DNA from: Metallyticus violacea
Taxonomy: Eukaryota > Arthropoda > Insecta > Mantodea > Metallyticidae
Assembly (NCBI GenBank): GCA_030762175.1
Contig: CM060841.1
Location: forward strand, 9,600,001-9,664,000
Reading direction: 5' to 3'
DNA: 64,000 nt
Below are positions 34,759-47,121 of the stretch, piece after piece (the first letter of the stretch is position 1; every line of letters starts with the position of its first letter). The notes below the pieces were generated by a model. That model saw nothing but the letters and a program-made list of their open reading frames with translations. It was not told where the DNA came from and searched no databases. The position numbers and the translations under genes were made by a program.

Positions 34759-35243
34759 CTGCTAACATAAAGTGAAATGGGGTTAGTGTACTTATCAACA
34801 TTTATTTTCTGTGACAATAGATAGTGCTGCTATTTTATATGAAAACTAACTGAACGCACCATTGATAACTTACACACAAGATGACAGTGCAGTTATAAGG
34901 CATTCAGAAGGCATTACACACTCAGGGAGAAAATGACTGCCATCTGTTGTGAAGAGAGTGTACGAGATTAGGTTTAAAGATTTATTATGTAAGTAATTCT
35001 CGGGTAAATTATGTTTTATATATGAAGTCATATCACTTTTAATATATTTTAATAAATTACTTAGTTTAAATTTAATACTAAGTGATATGGTGCACACAAA
35101 CACCAAAAAAAAAAAAAAAACTCGAGCGGAGAACGTATGACCACAATTACTGGGAAAAGTGTATACTATAGTTTAAACTTATCCCAATGATTTGTATTTA
35201 ATTTTTTTAGGCTATTTTCACCATGGTGAGAAACAGCAAAAAA

Positions 35244-35285
<42 letters not shown>

Positions 35286-35530
35286 AGCAATGAGAAATTA
35301 GACAGCAATCAACTCGTCTTTGAAATATTATTCTCAATATTATTTCTAGGTCAAATTATTTTTTCAAAAGAAATTATGTATTTTCTTTTCCGGAAATGGA
35401 AAGAGCATCAATTTTCAGCAATTAAGTTTTAGTACATCTATCAGCTAAAGATGATAGATATTGGACAAATAATACAGAAAATGTTTTTCACTCACTTTCT
35501 CTTTACTGGCATCAATTTCCGTATGTTGGA
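34759..35530. other. Spacer with A37 homopolymer
   Basis: A pure A-run of 37 lies at 35247-35283. No motif otherwise. Confidence 0.5.
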
Positions 35531-35534
35531 AAAG

Positions 35535-35823
35535 TTACCGTTTAGAATTAGCAGTAGAACTGTTGGTAAAATTCAACACGCTTCTGAAAATCGCTTCCAT
35601 GAAGGTCTTGAGTACTAAAGTGATGTGGATGGTATTTGTGACGCCTAATCGCTCTCCTTTGAGAGATTCCCAAATCACATTCCAGTTGTTGACGGAAATT
35701 TCGGTGAGGATTAGCGGCAACCGCAGCTAAGACAGTGACTTCTAAATTTTCACCACTAGCACCTCTCATTGGATGGTGTTTTCTTGGTGTGACAGGAGAG
35801 TAAGTTTGCAAATCGTTGAACAT
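35535..35823 (-). pseudogene. Tc1-like transposase, N-terminal helix-turn-helix fragment
   Basis: The minus strand reads NLEVTVLAAVAANPHRNFRQ, QLECDLGISQRRAIRRHKYH and DFQKRVEFYQQF. This is the DNA-binding half of a transposase type common in insects, with 'ANPxxSxRxxxxxLGIS...I...HPYH...L...DxxxRxEFC'. It ends before the DDE domain. The DDE part of a similar protein lies at 56480-57190; the two may belong to one family but do not overlap, so this cannot be tested here. Confidence 0.75.
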
Positions 35824-35960
35824 TTCTAACAGATGGTGCTTGTTTTAAGGTTATCGATCTCCATATAAATTGCAAGCTTCTACCACAAATGTAGATCATA
35901 TAGATCCTCTCGTTGATCCTGTGTGAACATCCATGACTGAAAAACGAAGTGGAACTGGCT

Positions 35961-36203
35961 TTATTTATTTATTTGAATAGTGTTTAACGCCCGTTTTTGT
36001 GCTGAGGTACCACAGGCGGTGAACTGAACACTGGTGATACATGAAATGAAATAATAAATTAGGAAAGGATTTTTTTTAGGAAGAAAACGTTCTACACCTA
36101 AGTTTAGGGCACCTCCAAGGCATTTGCCATTTATGAGGATTGAGGAAAACCTGAAAAAATGAGTTAGGGAGGGTGGTCCTTGTGGGAATCGAACCCGAGA
36201 TAA
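35961..36203 (-). mobile_element. SINE-B, head truncated
   Basis: The tail (TGTTTAACGCCCG on the plus strand) and body match; the copy stops just past the B box (GGAATCGAACCC). No convincing target-site duplication found. Diverged by several small indels. Confidence 0.8.
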
Positions 36204-36577
36204 TGTCCTTTGAGGTTTGAATTGGCAATAATGAGCACTCGTTTGTGTACCGATGTCAACCAGGCTTCTGTATGTAAACAAGTAAATAACATTTTCTGTC
36301 TTATTTGTCTAATATCTCATCATCTATCATTCCTAGTTGATAGATGTACTAGAACTTTTATACTGAAAATTGAATGCTTTTTCCATTCCCAGAAAAGAAA
36401 ATACACCATTCCATTTGGGGGGGTGGGAGCAATTTGACATTGAGAATGGCATTTCAAGGACGAGTTATTCTTTATTCTCTATCTTATGTCCCCCTAAGAG
36501 CACTCTAAATTTTGAAGCATTTTTTTTTTTATCTTCACCTTCGTTTCGGAGGAAAATGGCAGAGACACTATAAATGC
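36204..36577. other. Spacer, nothing recognised
   Basis: Open frames 36210-36437 and 36370-36573 show no motif. Confidence 0.4.
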
Positions 36578-36965
36578 CTCACTCTGTATATTCAAAGGAA
36601 ATGCTAGAAGCAAAATTGAACAAAATCAGATTGGGTCTCTTACAATGCATAGATCTTCTAAAGAGTATGGAATTTCAAAAATTATTCTACAGGGGACAGA
36701 AAGGTAAGAGAGAAGTAAAAAGCTAAACTCCGGGACGAAACCCTGCATCTCCTCAAGAACAGGAAGCAAGGCTTGCCTCATGCATAAAAACAATGGAAAA
36801 GTGGGGATTTGCCTTAAGCCGGAAAGAGGTAATCGAAATTGCGGAGGAGTAAGTAGCAAAGAATGGGCTTAGTACTCCATTTAGAAATACAATCCCAGGC
36901 GAAGACTGGTTTCCAGGTTTTAGAAAGCGTCAGGGCCGGCGGTTCTTCAGGGGAAGATAGTGAAG
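36578..36965 (+). pseudogene. Pogo-like transposase, N-terminal DNA-binding region
   Basis: One frame, broken by two stops, reads YSKEMLEAKLNKI near its start, a psq-type helix-turn-helix. It continues QEARLASCIKTMEKWGFALS, RKEVIEIAEE and GEDWFPGFRKR. The latter are the second, CENP-B-like DNA-binding domain (linker 'L...I..M...G..L....V...A', then 'GxxWxxxFxxR'). These two domains precede a DDE domain in Tigger/Jerky/pogo relatives. No DDE domain follows. Confidence 0.75.
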
Positions 36966-39900
36966 TGCCGCTCCACCTGTTTTTATTTTCAAACTTCATA
37001 GTATTCATACAGAAACATGATTTTTGTCACCAGTCGTGGGGAAGTTATCACAACAGTAACAGCGAAAGATGTGACAAGGGAAGGGATGGTTAGCGAGCGA
37101 AAGGTTTTATTTTCTTTCAAGACTTAAAGTCGCTTGTCGAAGTGCAGGTACAAGGCGATGCCGTTCTTTGATGTTCAGCTCCATGCTGGTTGCCATTACA
37201 ACCAAATAAAGCTTGGGCTGCATGTGTATTGTTACACTACCTGCTTCGAGACTACGGTGAAGCTATCGCCCTGAATTTTTTTGAGGGGAGAAAGGCCCCT
37301 TGTTATTCAGTGATTCATTGACACTCTTAAAACATTTTGGAAACCTTGAAAAACATAATTTAGAATGGAAATTTGCAATTGACGGTTCGGTTGTTAACAT
37401 TTAGGTTGTGATAATATTTACACTTAGTCGTAGCGAAATTCTTGGAGCAGTTAAGAACTCGAGTCCAGAGAGACGAGAGAGTGGCGAACTCTTAAGTCTC
37501 GGACGGGGAAAGCGGAGTAGGTATTTTCTCTGTTTCCCATGGCCGCTTGTAAAAGTGTAAATATTGCATGTAATAAGTTTTTGTTAAAGGTAATTTAACC
37601 TATGCATTGTCCTCCGTAACTTTCTGGCTGCAATATGTGCCTTATTGCAAAACTGAGTCTTTCACTTATTAGCACGCGTTGTGTAATTGAAATTCGCAAC
37701 CAATCTTAACCTCACCTCGGGTAAATCCTAGAAACCGGTGAACCAGTGATTTGCCGCGGCTCGCTACGGCCTGACGGCCTAAACTCGCCTTCATTTCGAA
37801 AATATAAAGTAATAGTGGCAAATCTCCTTTTATTCCAACAGAAAGAAACAACGTAAATATCAGTTTATAGCGCATTGTGTGCATGATATTATATTAGCAA
37901 GTAAACCATTGTAATGGAGCAAATATCCCTTAACTCCGACGGAAAAAAAGAGCATCAGTATGTAAGGATTCGCACCCACTCCTTCACAACTAAAGCATGA
38001 AGTTCTAAGCGTCCAAGCTAACATGCCGTTGTGCTTAATAGCCTTATTATCTAGCTATCTGTAAAAGTTAACGCTACAAGGCTTTTTCCGCTATCGCTCT
38101 AGAGAGGCTCGGGATTGGAGCTCTTAGCTGCTCCGAGAATTTCGCTTTGGCTAAGGTTAAGTGTGATAATTATTCCTACAAGTGATAAACTTCTGAAAAT
38201 TGTCCTGAAAAATCCGTCAAATGTATCCGTCAAACCTAAAATAATTATTTATAATACAAACATTAAAAAACCATTTCGTAGGCCTACTCGCAAAATAAAG
38301 CCAGGTTTAATACGTGCATCATCAGTTAATTTAGAAAGTTTATAAATAAATTAATAACTATAAACTTAAACTATTCCAGGTATTTTGAAACGTTTCTTGT
38401 TCCAAAATAGTTCGCGAATTCCTCGCTAGGGGGAGGATGGAACAAACGTTACCTGCATCTCTGAATAAATACCAACATATCAGCGACGGTACTTAGTGAT
38501 TTTAAATAGCTCGAATTTCTAAATAGCTCGCGATGAAAAAAATTAAGTAAGCGCATTGAAGGAGCCAACTTTTGTTGATTTTCTTCTAGTAGGATGTGAA
38601 ATTAATCTTAGAAACATACGTATTTATATAATGTACTAGTTAGACTATGGTGTGAGTTCGAAATTGCCAAAAGGAATTAAAAGAACAGCTAATACATTAT
38701 ATGTACAGTGAAACCTGTTCAAGACGTAACTCACTTATTTCCAATTTGTTTTCGTTTTGGACACTCATTCCTGCTAATCAGAGCTTTCTATTCACAGAGG
38801 GCGATTTTATAGGAAGTATCCTTGCAATGAAGCTTTTCATCGCATAGTTGAAGTCCCTCTAACATAATTTTTTCATTTCATTTTTCCTGCCACTCCGAAA
38901 AAGGATATCTATCAACATCACTCACTTCCCGACACATGTGATTCTGTTTCTGAAGCTTTCTAGTCATCCATTAGCAGGTTTGAATTCCGGCTAATACAGC
39001 TTTTTCGACAGTCAGAGAGTTTGGGCTTGCAGGCCTACTGTTTTCTTTTTATATCGCCATTATTACCTACAAGTCACGCATAATGTGATCTTTATATATC
39101 ACGAAAACCACGATTCTGCGCTCTGCTAGGCCACTCACAACAATACGTAGGTGCTGTTTGTGTGATGAGCGAAAATTCAGTGTAAAGATTCTTCTTTTTA
39201 GTCAAAACCCAATGCAATCTTGACGACTGTTGCACAGAAATGGGATTTTTACGATAACGGTACGTTAATAGTTTCCTTGAAATTACACGGTGTTTCAAAA
39301 TATAGTTCACTTCAAATAGTGCGTTCAAGAATGTTGTTTCCGTTTTAAGCAGTGGTAGATTATTTCCATTTCCGAGTTCGACAGTTTTCGTTTTATCAGG
39401 CAAAATTAACATATGGGACATGTGATTTTCGCCGGTACCAATAATATTTTTCAAGATGAACAGGATTCCGGAATATTAGGGTTTCGAAATGGGTAATTTA
39501 ATTCCGCTTAAATAGACAGGTAGCCGTCATATAAAAGTTCCATATTAAAGCAAAATTGATAATGCTTGAGACAGATATCGCCCTACCTCACAAGAAAAGA
39601 AATTTGCGTATCCAATAAGTTATAATTAATAAATATTACCTAAAGTCTCATATATTGTAAATAGCATGAAGCATACTCTAGTATTAATATCTAGTACACA
39701 TGGTGTATGCATTCAGAAGGGAAAGTAGATGTTTGATATCAACTGCATAATTATTTTCTATTAGTTAAATTGTGAGTATGTACGAAAATTACTTCTAAAG
39801 AGCAAGTGTTTGCAGAATATTATGCTAATTGACTCTCCGGCGAGAGACGCGAGATAACAATATAACTGTGCACCAGGCAAGGACAGCCTATAACAATAAC

Positions 39901-40078
39901 CTTTTGTATTTTAGAGAAGATACTAATCTCTTAGGGACAGCGAACATTCCTAAGGAGATGGTAACACAGGTGCTGACGAGAAAGGATTCCTTCCACTTTT
40001 ACATCGGGTGACCACAAACTCACCAATCAGAGACCAAAGAGTTGAAAAGTTTAAAGTGAGCGCGTATGGGAAGTTGAG
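36966..40078. other. Unassigned stretch
   Basis: No gene or element recognised. Open frames of 60-120 codons (for example 39092-39454, minus) lack motifs and codon structure. A short GC-richer patch lies at 37440-37540. Confidence 0.4.
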
Positions 40079-40430
40079 AGCTCACCAATAATATTTTCAT
40101 ATTTTGAAGGCTCGGAGAGCCGTGAGCTCTCTTCTGTGGAACCCGTGAGCTCTCAGGACCACATGGTGACATTTGTGAAATTAGTGTAAAAGGGGAAACT
40201 TCTTTGCTAAAACAGCTTTAATAGATTGCAAGTCAGCAGTGCAGGTGAGCCCATGCAGGCAAGTGGAGTGCAAGACGAGAGATACGCTATTAAGATTTCA
40301 AGTGAGCGAGTCCAGTGCTAGATCACAGTTCACGGCAGTCGTGTAGTTCACGCAGATGTAGTTCACGTGCACTCACCGTTCACCCAGTCTTTATAAGCAG
40401 ATAAATAAATCATACATCGAGAGCCGTTCT
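40079..40430. repeat. Cluster of short repeated words, LTR-like in style
   Basis: GTGAGCTCTC occurs twice (around 40120-40160) and TAGTTCACG twice (around 40345-40370), with further GTTCAC and GTGAGC words between. A region with AATAAATAAATC follows at 40400-40413. Repeated words ahead of a polyadenylation-like signal resemble the middle of some LTRs, but no TG...CA ends or duplication were found. Confidence 0.3.
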
Positions 40431-40956
40431 AATGGCAATTTATTCGCAACGTCAGGTGCACATCAATGTAATGTCTGTACATTTTGAACTTAAGAATCTC
40501 ACGTGAGTTGCCGCATACTTCACATACTCAATTAACGTCAGCGACCAGAGCAGCGCACCAAGAGGCATCCAGATAACCATGGTGAAAATAAACTCGACGA
40601 TCAGTGAATGCAGCAAAGAGTTGTTCTTCAAATGACGCCCTCCCTTCCCCTAGTATCAGGGACTCCGTAAACGCAAAACAGCAGGGATTGGTCATTCTGA
40701 TCTGCGACGTTTGACCGCTTGTGACAGCGACAAAAAGAAACGTTTGCATGCTGCAGTGATATAAAAGCTTACAGTACCGAATGTTAATAAATGAATTTAC
40801 TAGTTAAAGTGTCTTGTACTGAAGAGGCCGTTCTTTTAGTATGACATGTCAAAAAATATACAACGACGGAAGTAAGGCATGAATATTATCACTATTAGAT
40901 TATAGGATACACAAGACTCAACAAAATTTAAAATCAAAGGAAAAGGAAAGAGTGAG

Positions 40957-40960
<4 letters not shown>

Positions 40961-40997
<37 letters not shown>
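40961..40997. repeat. (TA)n microsatellite
   Basis: About 17 TA units. Confidence 0.95.
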
Positions 40998-41000
<3 letters not shown>

Positions 41001-42560
41001 GTAAAAAATTGAAATAATTAAAATGTTCTCCTAAATTATATTTCAGTAGAATATAAATTGCACTACATTTTAAAGTTAGAATTAGACCCATAAGTAGACT
41101 GATATTTATGAAATAGCCTCTAATAAATTAACTTGTAGATAACAAAGAAGACCTAAGATAAAGAAAAGAAAAATATCTTCTCTTCAAGCAGTTTTCTCTA
41201 CACACTGTAGATCCTATCCCCTATTACGATTGAGCACTACAAGAAGCGGCATGAGGCAAACGGTCAAAGCGTTCTTGCAAGTTTTTGAGCTGAAGAGGTC
41301 ACCTTGTTAAAAATTTACGATCTATTGGGCACGCCTTAAAGTTTGTGCATGCGCAGATACACATTTTAACTTGCCTCTTGAATACAGGTAATCGTTCCGC
41401 ACATATGTTCACTTTTTCCCCTTCCTTTGAAAGTTATAACAAGAAGGAAAATGTTGGGTTAAAGAGAGACTTACATAGGGGCATAAGGGCTACCACTTGG
41501 CTGTCGTCCCTCAAGCCAAATTTTCCTTTAATAAGGCCCACTTAACGAGTAACAGCCATTTTCCCTATACATCCTCTTATTTCCTCTCCAGCTAATTTCT
41601 CATTCAGTTATATAAAAAAAAAGTGTTAATAGTTCATGCAACATACAAATATGTACATGTTTTTCCAAGTGACAAAAGAAGTACAGTGAATATTACAGCA
41701 GCAATGCTAGGAGTTTCTCTGTCTATATTCCATTCACTCTTTCCACATTCCATTTTCATATTAAAACTTCTTATTTAGCATTAGCATTATTATTAATTTC
41801 AAAAGCGAATGTTGCGAAACATAATTCACTTTTATACAATAATATCGAACTAACCAATTTTCTGATGACTGAAGCAGCAGCGGGAACTGCATCGATCGAT
41901 AAGGCACACCTCGCGGTCAGTTGGGCTACTCTAGAGTCGGAGTGGAGGGTGGTGAAATACAAGAGGCAGTGGCAGAAACACTAATGAAATCTAACGCAAT
42001 TAAAACTTTGGGAACTTACCCATGTCACACAAAGGAATGCTAGAACTGCCTCTTTATTTTTTACACATTTGTAGCTTCTGCTTATAATATCACACATTAT
42101 CCTTTTTAATTCTCTTTTAGAAATGAACTTGATCTCATGAGGAATATTATACTTTAGTTCGTCCATAGACAAGAAATAAAGTTTGTCTAAAACACGTCGA
42201 CTCTACCTACTAATTTATAAATTTCTCTTGTTGGACAACAGAGGATTTAGTACGGATATAAGAATCATAAGTAAACAGAAATAGAATAGTCCATCTAGTA
42301 GTTGTCATTTCATATTCCTAGCAGGCTTTGCTCCAGAATTGTTTATTTCTTTCACTGCTCAAACGACAACGAAGTGAATGGCATGACAAATCAATGCCAA
42401 CATAGCAGTTCTATAAACCCCGTCCGTATCGACTCAAGTAGCCCGGCTAACTTTAAGCGATGACTTATTACCCGCCGAAGCGTCGGTCATCCGATATTTG
42501 GCAGATCCAATATATTAAGTACTTTAATTTTATATTAATCTGAAAATAGAAGTTTCTTCT
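40998..42560. other. Unassigned stretch
   Basis: No gene or element recognised; short open frames only. Confidence 0.4.
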
Positions 42561-43059
42561 TGTTCGCTTTTTTAGTTTTCGTCTATGCCGTAACAAATTA
42601 ATAATAAAGATCATACGTCATATCTTAAATTTAATTGAATTGAGGACCTACATGGCGGCGTGTCCCAGGGGAGTGCCTAAGGCGTGTACCCTGGGGGCCG
42701 GTGCGCCGGAATCGCCGTTGTTGGTAGGGAGGGTGGTGGCTACTTTAATGCTGGGGTGACTCACCTCTTAAATACGAGTAGGTCTAAGCTACTATGACCT
42801 ATCCACCAGTGAGAATCTGGAAGCTAAGGGAACTTAGCGCGCCTGGGCGACGCAATCGTTTGCAGCCCAATGGCGGGTCGGTTTAGAGTTACAAGGTACC
42901 GTCCTAATGCAAAAACCCACGGGTGGCACAGACCTCTGTGTTACACCCCTGGACCCAGGGCTTAGTAAACCCGACGCAACCTGTTCGCTTTTTTAGTTTT
43001 AGTCTATGCCGTAACAAATTAATAATAAAGATCACACGTCATATCTTAAATTAAATTGA
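42561..43059. mobile_element. GC-rich 343-bp insert between 78-bp direct repeats
   Basis: A segment of 78 bp starting TGTTCGCTTTTTTAGTTTT occurs at 42561-42638 and again at 42982-43059 with three mismatches. The 343 bp between them are strikingly GC-rich compared with the flanks, and carry CCCAGGGGAGTGCC and ACCCTGGGGGCC near the left end. There is no A-tail, TIR, tRNA-like box or long open frame. It could be a retroposed fragment with a very long target-site duplication, or an insertion followed by local duplication. Confidence 0.7.
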
Positions 43060-43241
43060 TTCTATGCACACAGGTATTGAGAATGCGCCGACACCTTTAG
43101 AAGAATTTTTAAATTACAAAAGAAAAATATGTTAACAAATAAAAACATACAAGTATTAAAAATGTTGACTTTATTTGTAAGATGGAAGAAAATCATGAAT
43201 AAGTTCGGACATTAATTGGTTCACAGTAGAATAGAATTATC

Positions 43242-43538
43242 GTCTCATTTTTGAATAGTGTTTAACGCCCGTTTTTACTACAGAGGCACCACAGGCGTTA
43301 GACACTGATGATGCATGAAATGAAATGATAAATTGGGAAAGCATTTATTTTTTAAGGAAGGAAGCGTTCCAAGTCTAAGTTTAGGGTATCTCCCCTGCAT
43401 TTTCCATTTATGAGGAATGAGGAAAACCTGGAAAAAACCTCAGTCAGGGAGGACGGTCCTGGTGGTATTCGAACCCAGACCTCGCGCTCACGAGTCCGCG
43501 CCTCAACAACCTCGGCCATCCATGGCGGTGTCTCATTT
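43242..43538 (-). mobile_element. SINE-B, full-length, 9-bp TSD
   Basis: The element (43251-43529) is complete, with B box GGTATTCGAACCC (plus orientation) slightly changed. Flanking GTCTCATTT occurs at 43242-43250 and 43530-43538. Confidence 0.92.
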
Positions 43539-45854
43539 GTGTTACTAATGGTTTAAGCTCAAGATTCTGGGGGATTCATGCCTCCCAAGTGAAGTTTGAG
43601 ATCAGTTCATTATATAATCCAAATTACACTGTTTGATGCGTTCAAAGATAATGTTGATCTCTTTTGATTTTTAAATGAATAAAAAACCCTAATCAATTTG
43701 ACTGCTACTAACAAATCATCAGAAGGTTCATCGACAAATTAAATGACTTCAGAAGTGTCACTGGAAGCAATAGTATGGTGCAGACTCAAACATTGCTATC
43801 TCTACAATGACAAAAAGTAAAATATTATTAAACTCATTTTTAACTCATTCCCATATTCAACCTTCAGATCCCCCCCCTCTCCAGAAACTAAGAACTTCCT
43901 GTAAGCTTCAGAGAAACCATACATCCGGTAAGACACCATTAATATAATGACAACAATAACGTGTTCAAAGTTGATGTACCTTATTCAAATTATGTAGTAA
44001 GAGTTCAAATGTAAAGTCAATTTAATGAAGTTTTAAAGTAATAGTACAGCTAAAATTGATTGAAGCATGAATTATTTTGATTTAAAATTGGAGTGCTTGA
44101 AAAAATGTTAAAGATCAAGTTCGCAGTCATGAAATATCTGCTACAACTAAGCCTACAATAACATCTGAATTATAGAAAAAGATGACTTTAGCAAAACTGA
44201 GTCAATTTAAGACAACTTTAAAAAATACTATTTAAATATCTTTTAAGTACTTTCAAAATGATGCAAAACGGAAAGAAAAAGGAAAAATAAAAAAGCCTAT
44301 TTTTGTTTAAAAAAAATATCAATTTTATTTCTCAATACTTTCATCGACTATATACTATGCACTTGATCCAGCGAGTTTCCAATTGTTTCATCTCATAAAT
44401 ATTTAAAAAAGTAACTCTTAGCTTCAATGAAATTTTCATTCCACAAAATTTCTTCCCACTGTGTCAATTTTTAAGTTCAGAAATTGAAAGAATTTGCTAA
44501 GGTAACACAGTGAATGAAGGAAAATCTAGGAGCCAAATTCGTAATTCTTTAAATTCATCCTTCAAACAATGCAACAATTCTGAATATACGTTTCTATTAC
44601 TTTTTTTACCTTATTTCAAACAATTTGTCAGGATTATTCATTGGAAGTATCCCCTTCATAGCCAACAAAACGGCATTAATCTTATCGCTACTCTACTGTC
44701 ACTTCGACGCAAGTGAGAATAATGGAACCAAATTTTGTTCAAGGCCAAGAATCGAGACAAAATTTTCAGGGTTGCAATTAAACATCCCCAACCCTGACAA
44801 TATTTTCTCTCGCGTGCATAGTTTGTCTGCAGTCACCAATCATGACCACAGCTGGATCCCTGCAGTATTTCGCACTTGATGGTTTCCCATTACTATAATT
44901 TTTTCAGTAATAGACTTCATGGTGGTAATTAGACTCCCCATGCGTGTACGATATCTTTAAACTCATTTATCCAAAAATAAATATTTTTCTCATGAACTTC
45001 ATTCAAGTCGTCTTCATTTGATGCTTGACAACAAGAATACTATGAAAATATTGTTTGGCCATTTCATGGAAATTAACGCGAGTTTTGAAATGATTCAATA
45101 ATCCCCTCAATTGTAAAAATAAATTCAATGGCATTTCGTCAAAATTTTCTACTATATAATAAATTCATATTCTAATAATTATTAATTTTTAATATCAAAT
45201 GCACATCGTTGTGTTATAGTGCATCAGTTACAGTGAATATATCGCTCAAAAAGTAACTGAGATAACTTTAGGCGCTCAATGTATGAAAATGAATTGCAGA
45301 TCTACAGCCCAAAATGACTTTCTTGGGCCGATTATGAGTATCTGGGAACATTAACGAATTCTAAATTTCTGGAATTGTTGTATTCCTACTAGCTATCAGG
45401 AGGACAGAGTTATTTAATAATTCGCTGACTTGGGGCACGATACCCAATACAAGAGACAGTTTAGTTGCATGACTTGCAGTTCTAATGCAGAACCAAAGAC
45501 TGGTATTTAACATAGTCACCAGCTCTACTAATTTACGTTGCTAATTCCTGGATACTTTGTTGTTAAATGAAATAACATCTATTTTTGACTACAACCTTAG
45601 AAGTTTTGGCAGTTTTGAGTCAGATATTTAGTAGATAGTATGAATGTTAGAGTATAATGCTATAATTTTATAACATTATAAACGAGTTTCATAATCACTT
45701 TTTGTATATCAGAGTTGATAAAATAAAAGTAAAATTAATCAGTAAATGCCTTCTTTTATTATACTTATGGCCTCATTGTACATTTAGATTGCTTAGTTCA
45801 TTTGGATAATGTTATTATTGCAATCGAAGATGGATTTTCCCGATCAGAAAAGGC
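43539..45854. other. Unassigned stretch
   Basis: Long AT-rich region with no TE signature. The open frame 44625-44879 (plus, 84 codons) does not resemble a known family. Confidence 0.4.
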
Positions 45855-46020
45855 TGAATTATCATAAGTAATATCACGAGAATATCTGAGATTACTCACT
45901 GCGCTCGTGAATTTATCTTGAAAGCTCAGATCATCCAGTAATATTTATTAGTACTATTTCATGAATAAAATAAGAATTTAAATATAATTTCTCTAAACTT
46001 GTCTTAAATAATTGTAGCAA
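45855..46020 (-). repeat. Repeat C, right-end part (C5) of an interrupted copy
   Basis: Reverse orientation of the copy 1 right end: plus-strand words AAGCTCAGATCATCC, CTATTTCATGAATAAAATAA and ATTTCTCTAAACTTG match. It stops at GTAGCAA (46014-46020), where an insertion begins. The remaining part of the same copy resumes at 47115. Confidence 0.75.
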
Positions 46021-47121
46021 TTGTATATTGAAGCAGGAAATGTCCCAAAATTTCCTTTTTAAGTATAATTACTTCTGACAACTACTATAATAATAATTGT
46101 ATCTTATTTCAGGTAATCAAGTGTATTATTATTATTGCAATTAAAAGGAGAACCCCAATATTATATGAATGTATAGATATGTCTTGTTACTAGCAAGCAA
46201 TATTCAAGTTATCTCTCTGAAATACCATATCTTTGCTGTGTTTTTGTAAAGGGAACGGGCATGCTGTCTTTTGTCGGAGAATTAGCCTTACCTTTTAAAC
46301 TCTCGGACACTCGCCGGTCCCAGGCGCCAGATGTACTATAAAATACTAGGAATGTGTATAACTGCACTTACCGCCAAAAGAAAATACCCCTTACAGAAAC
46401 ACGTGTTTTCGTAGAAACCAAGACCTTATCTATAACTAAGGGAGGGAAAAGGCGTTACTTTAGAAATCAAAAGCATGTAAGGAAAGTGCCGAAATTTAGG
46501 GCAGGCCGTTCTTGGAAAACTTAAGCGTGTGGGAAGATTTCGTAGATCAGAAGGGGGAAATAATGTTAGCCAATGAGCATCGAATAAAAATCAACGAATG
46601 AGCAGAACTTAGCGATACAATAAATATCTTAAGATAGCCCAATGCGAACATATAACTAAGGAATAGAATAAGAATCAAGGGAATTCAATTTAGCGAGAGG
46701 CGTGGCGATATTACTGGATTACAGGATCAGAAGTTGTTCATTCAAAAGTCATCTCTAAAGCAGTGGAGGTCAGTCTAAGTCATTTCTATTTCAGTCGAGG
46801 GCAGTCTAAGGAATTCTAAGTCATTCTAAAGCAGTAATAGTCAGTCAGGCAGTACAACGTAATAGTAATAATAATCACCATCGTGTTCAAGTGAATAAAT
46901 ACGCGAGTGAATACAGCGAACTATAATTCACTGAAGAACAGCACGTTCCAGAACCTTCCAAGTTGTGAAATAAATTAAATGTTCAACCAGTGGCGAACTT
47001 CATTATTACAATGAACAATCTCCTTCCCCTTAATGACATTACGTCATTAAAAACAGTCCAAAATTTACCCTGAGATCCCATTCCATTTACATTACATTGG
47101 AACAATATAATACCGTTGCAA
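46014..47121. mobile_element. Unclassified 1.09-kb insertion in repeat C with 7-bp duplication
   Basis: Uninterrupted copies C1 and C3 have about 40 bp where this copy has 1094 bp (46021-47114). The insert is bounded by GTAGCAA and GTTGCAA. Inside are repeated words (GTCAGTCTAAG, AAGTCATTCTAAAGCAGT) at 46740-46860. On the minus strand TGGCGCCTGGGACCGG lies near 46310-46328, like an LTR-element primer-binding site. Ends read TTGTATATTG and, reversed, GGTATTATATTG, weak inverted repeats at best. No transposase is encoded. Confidence 0.6.

Noticed and set aside
39092..39454. 120-codon minus-strand frame as a host gene
   Set aside because: No motif, no start context, and composition like its surroundings.
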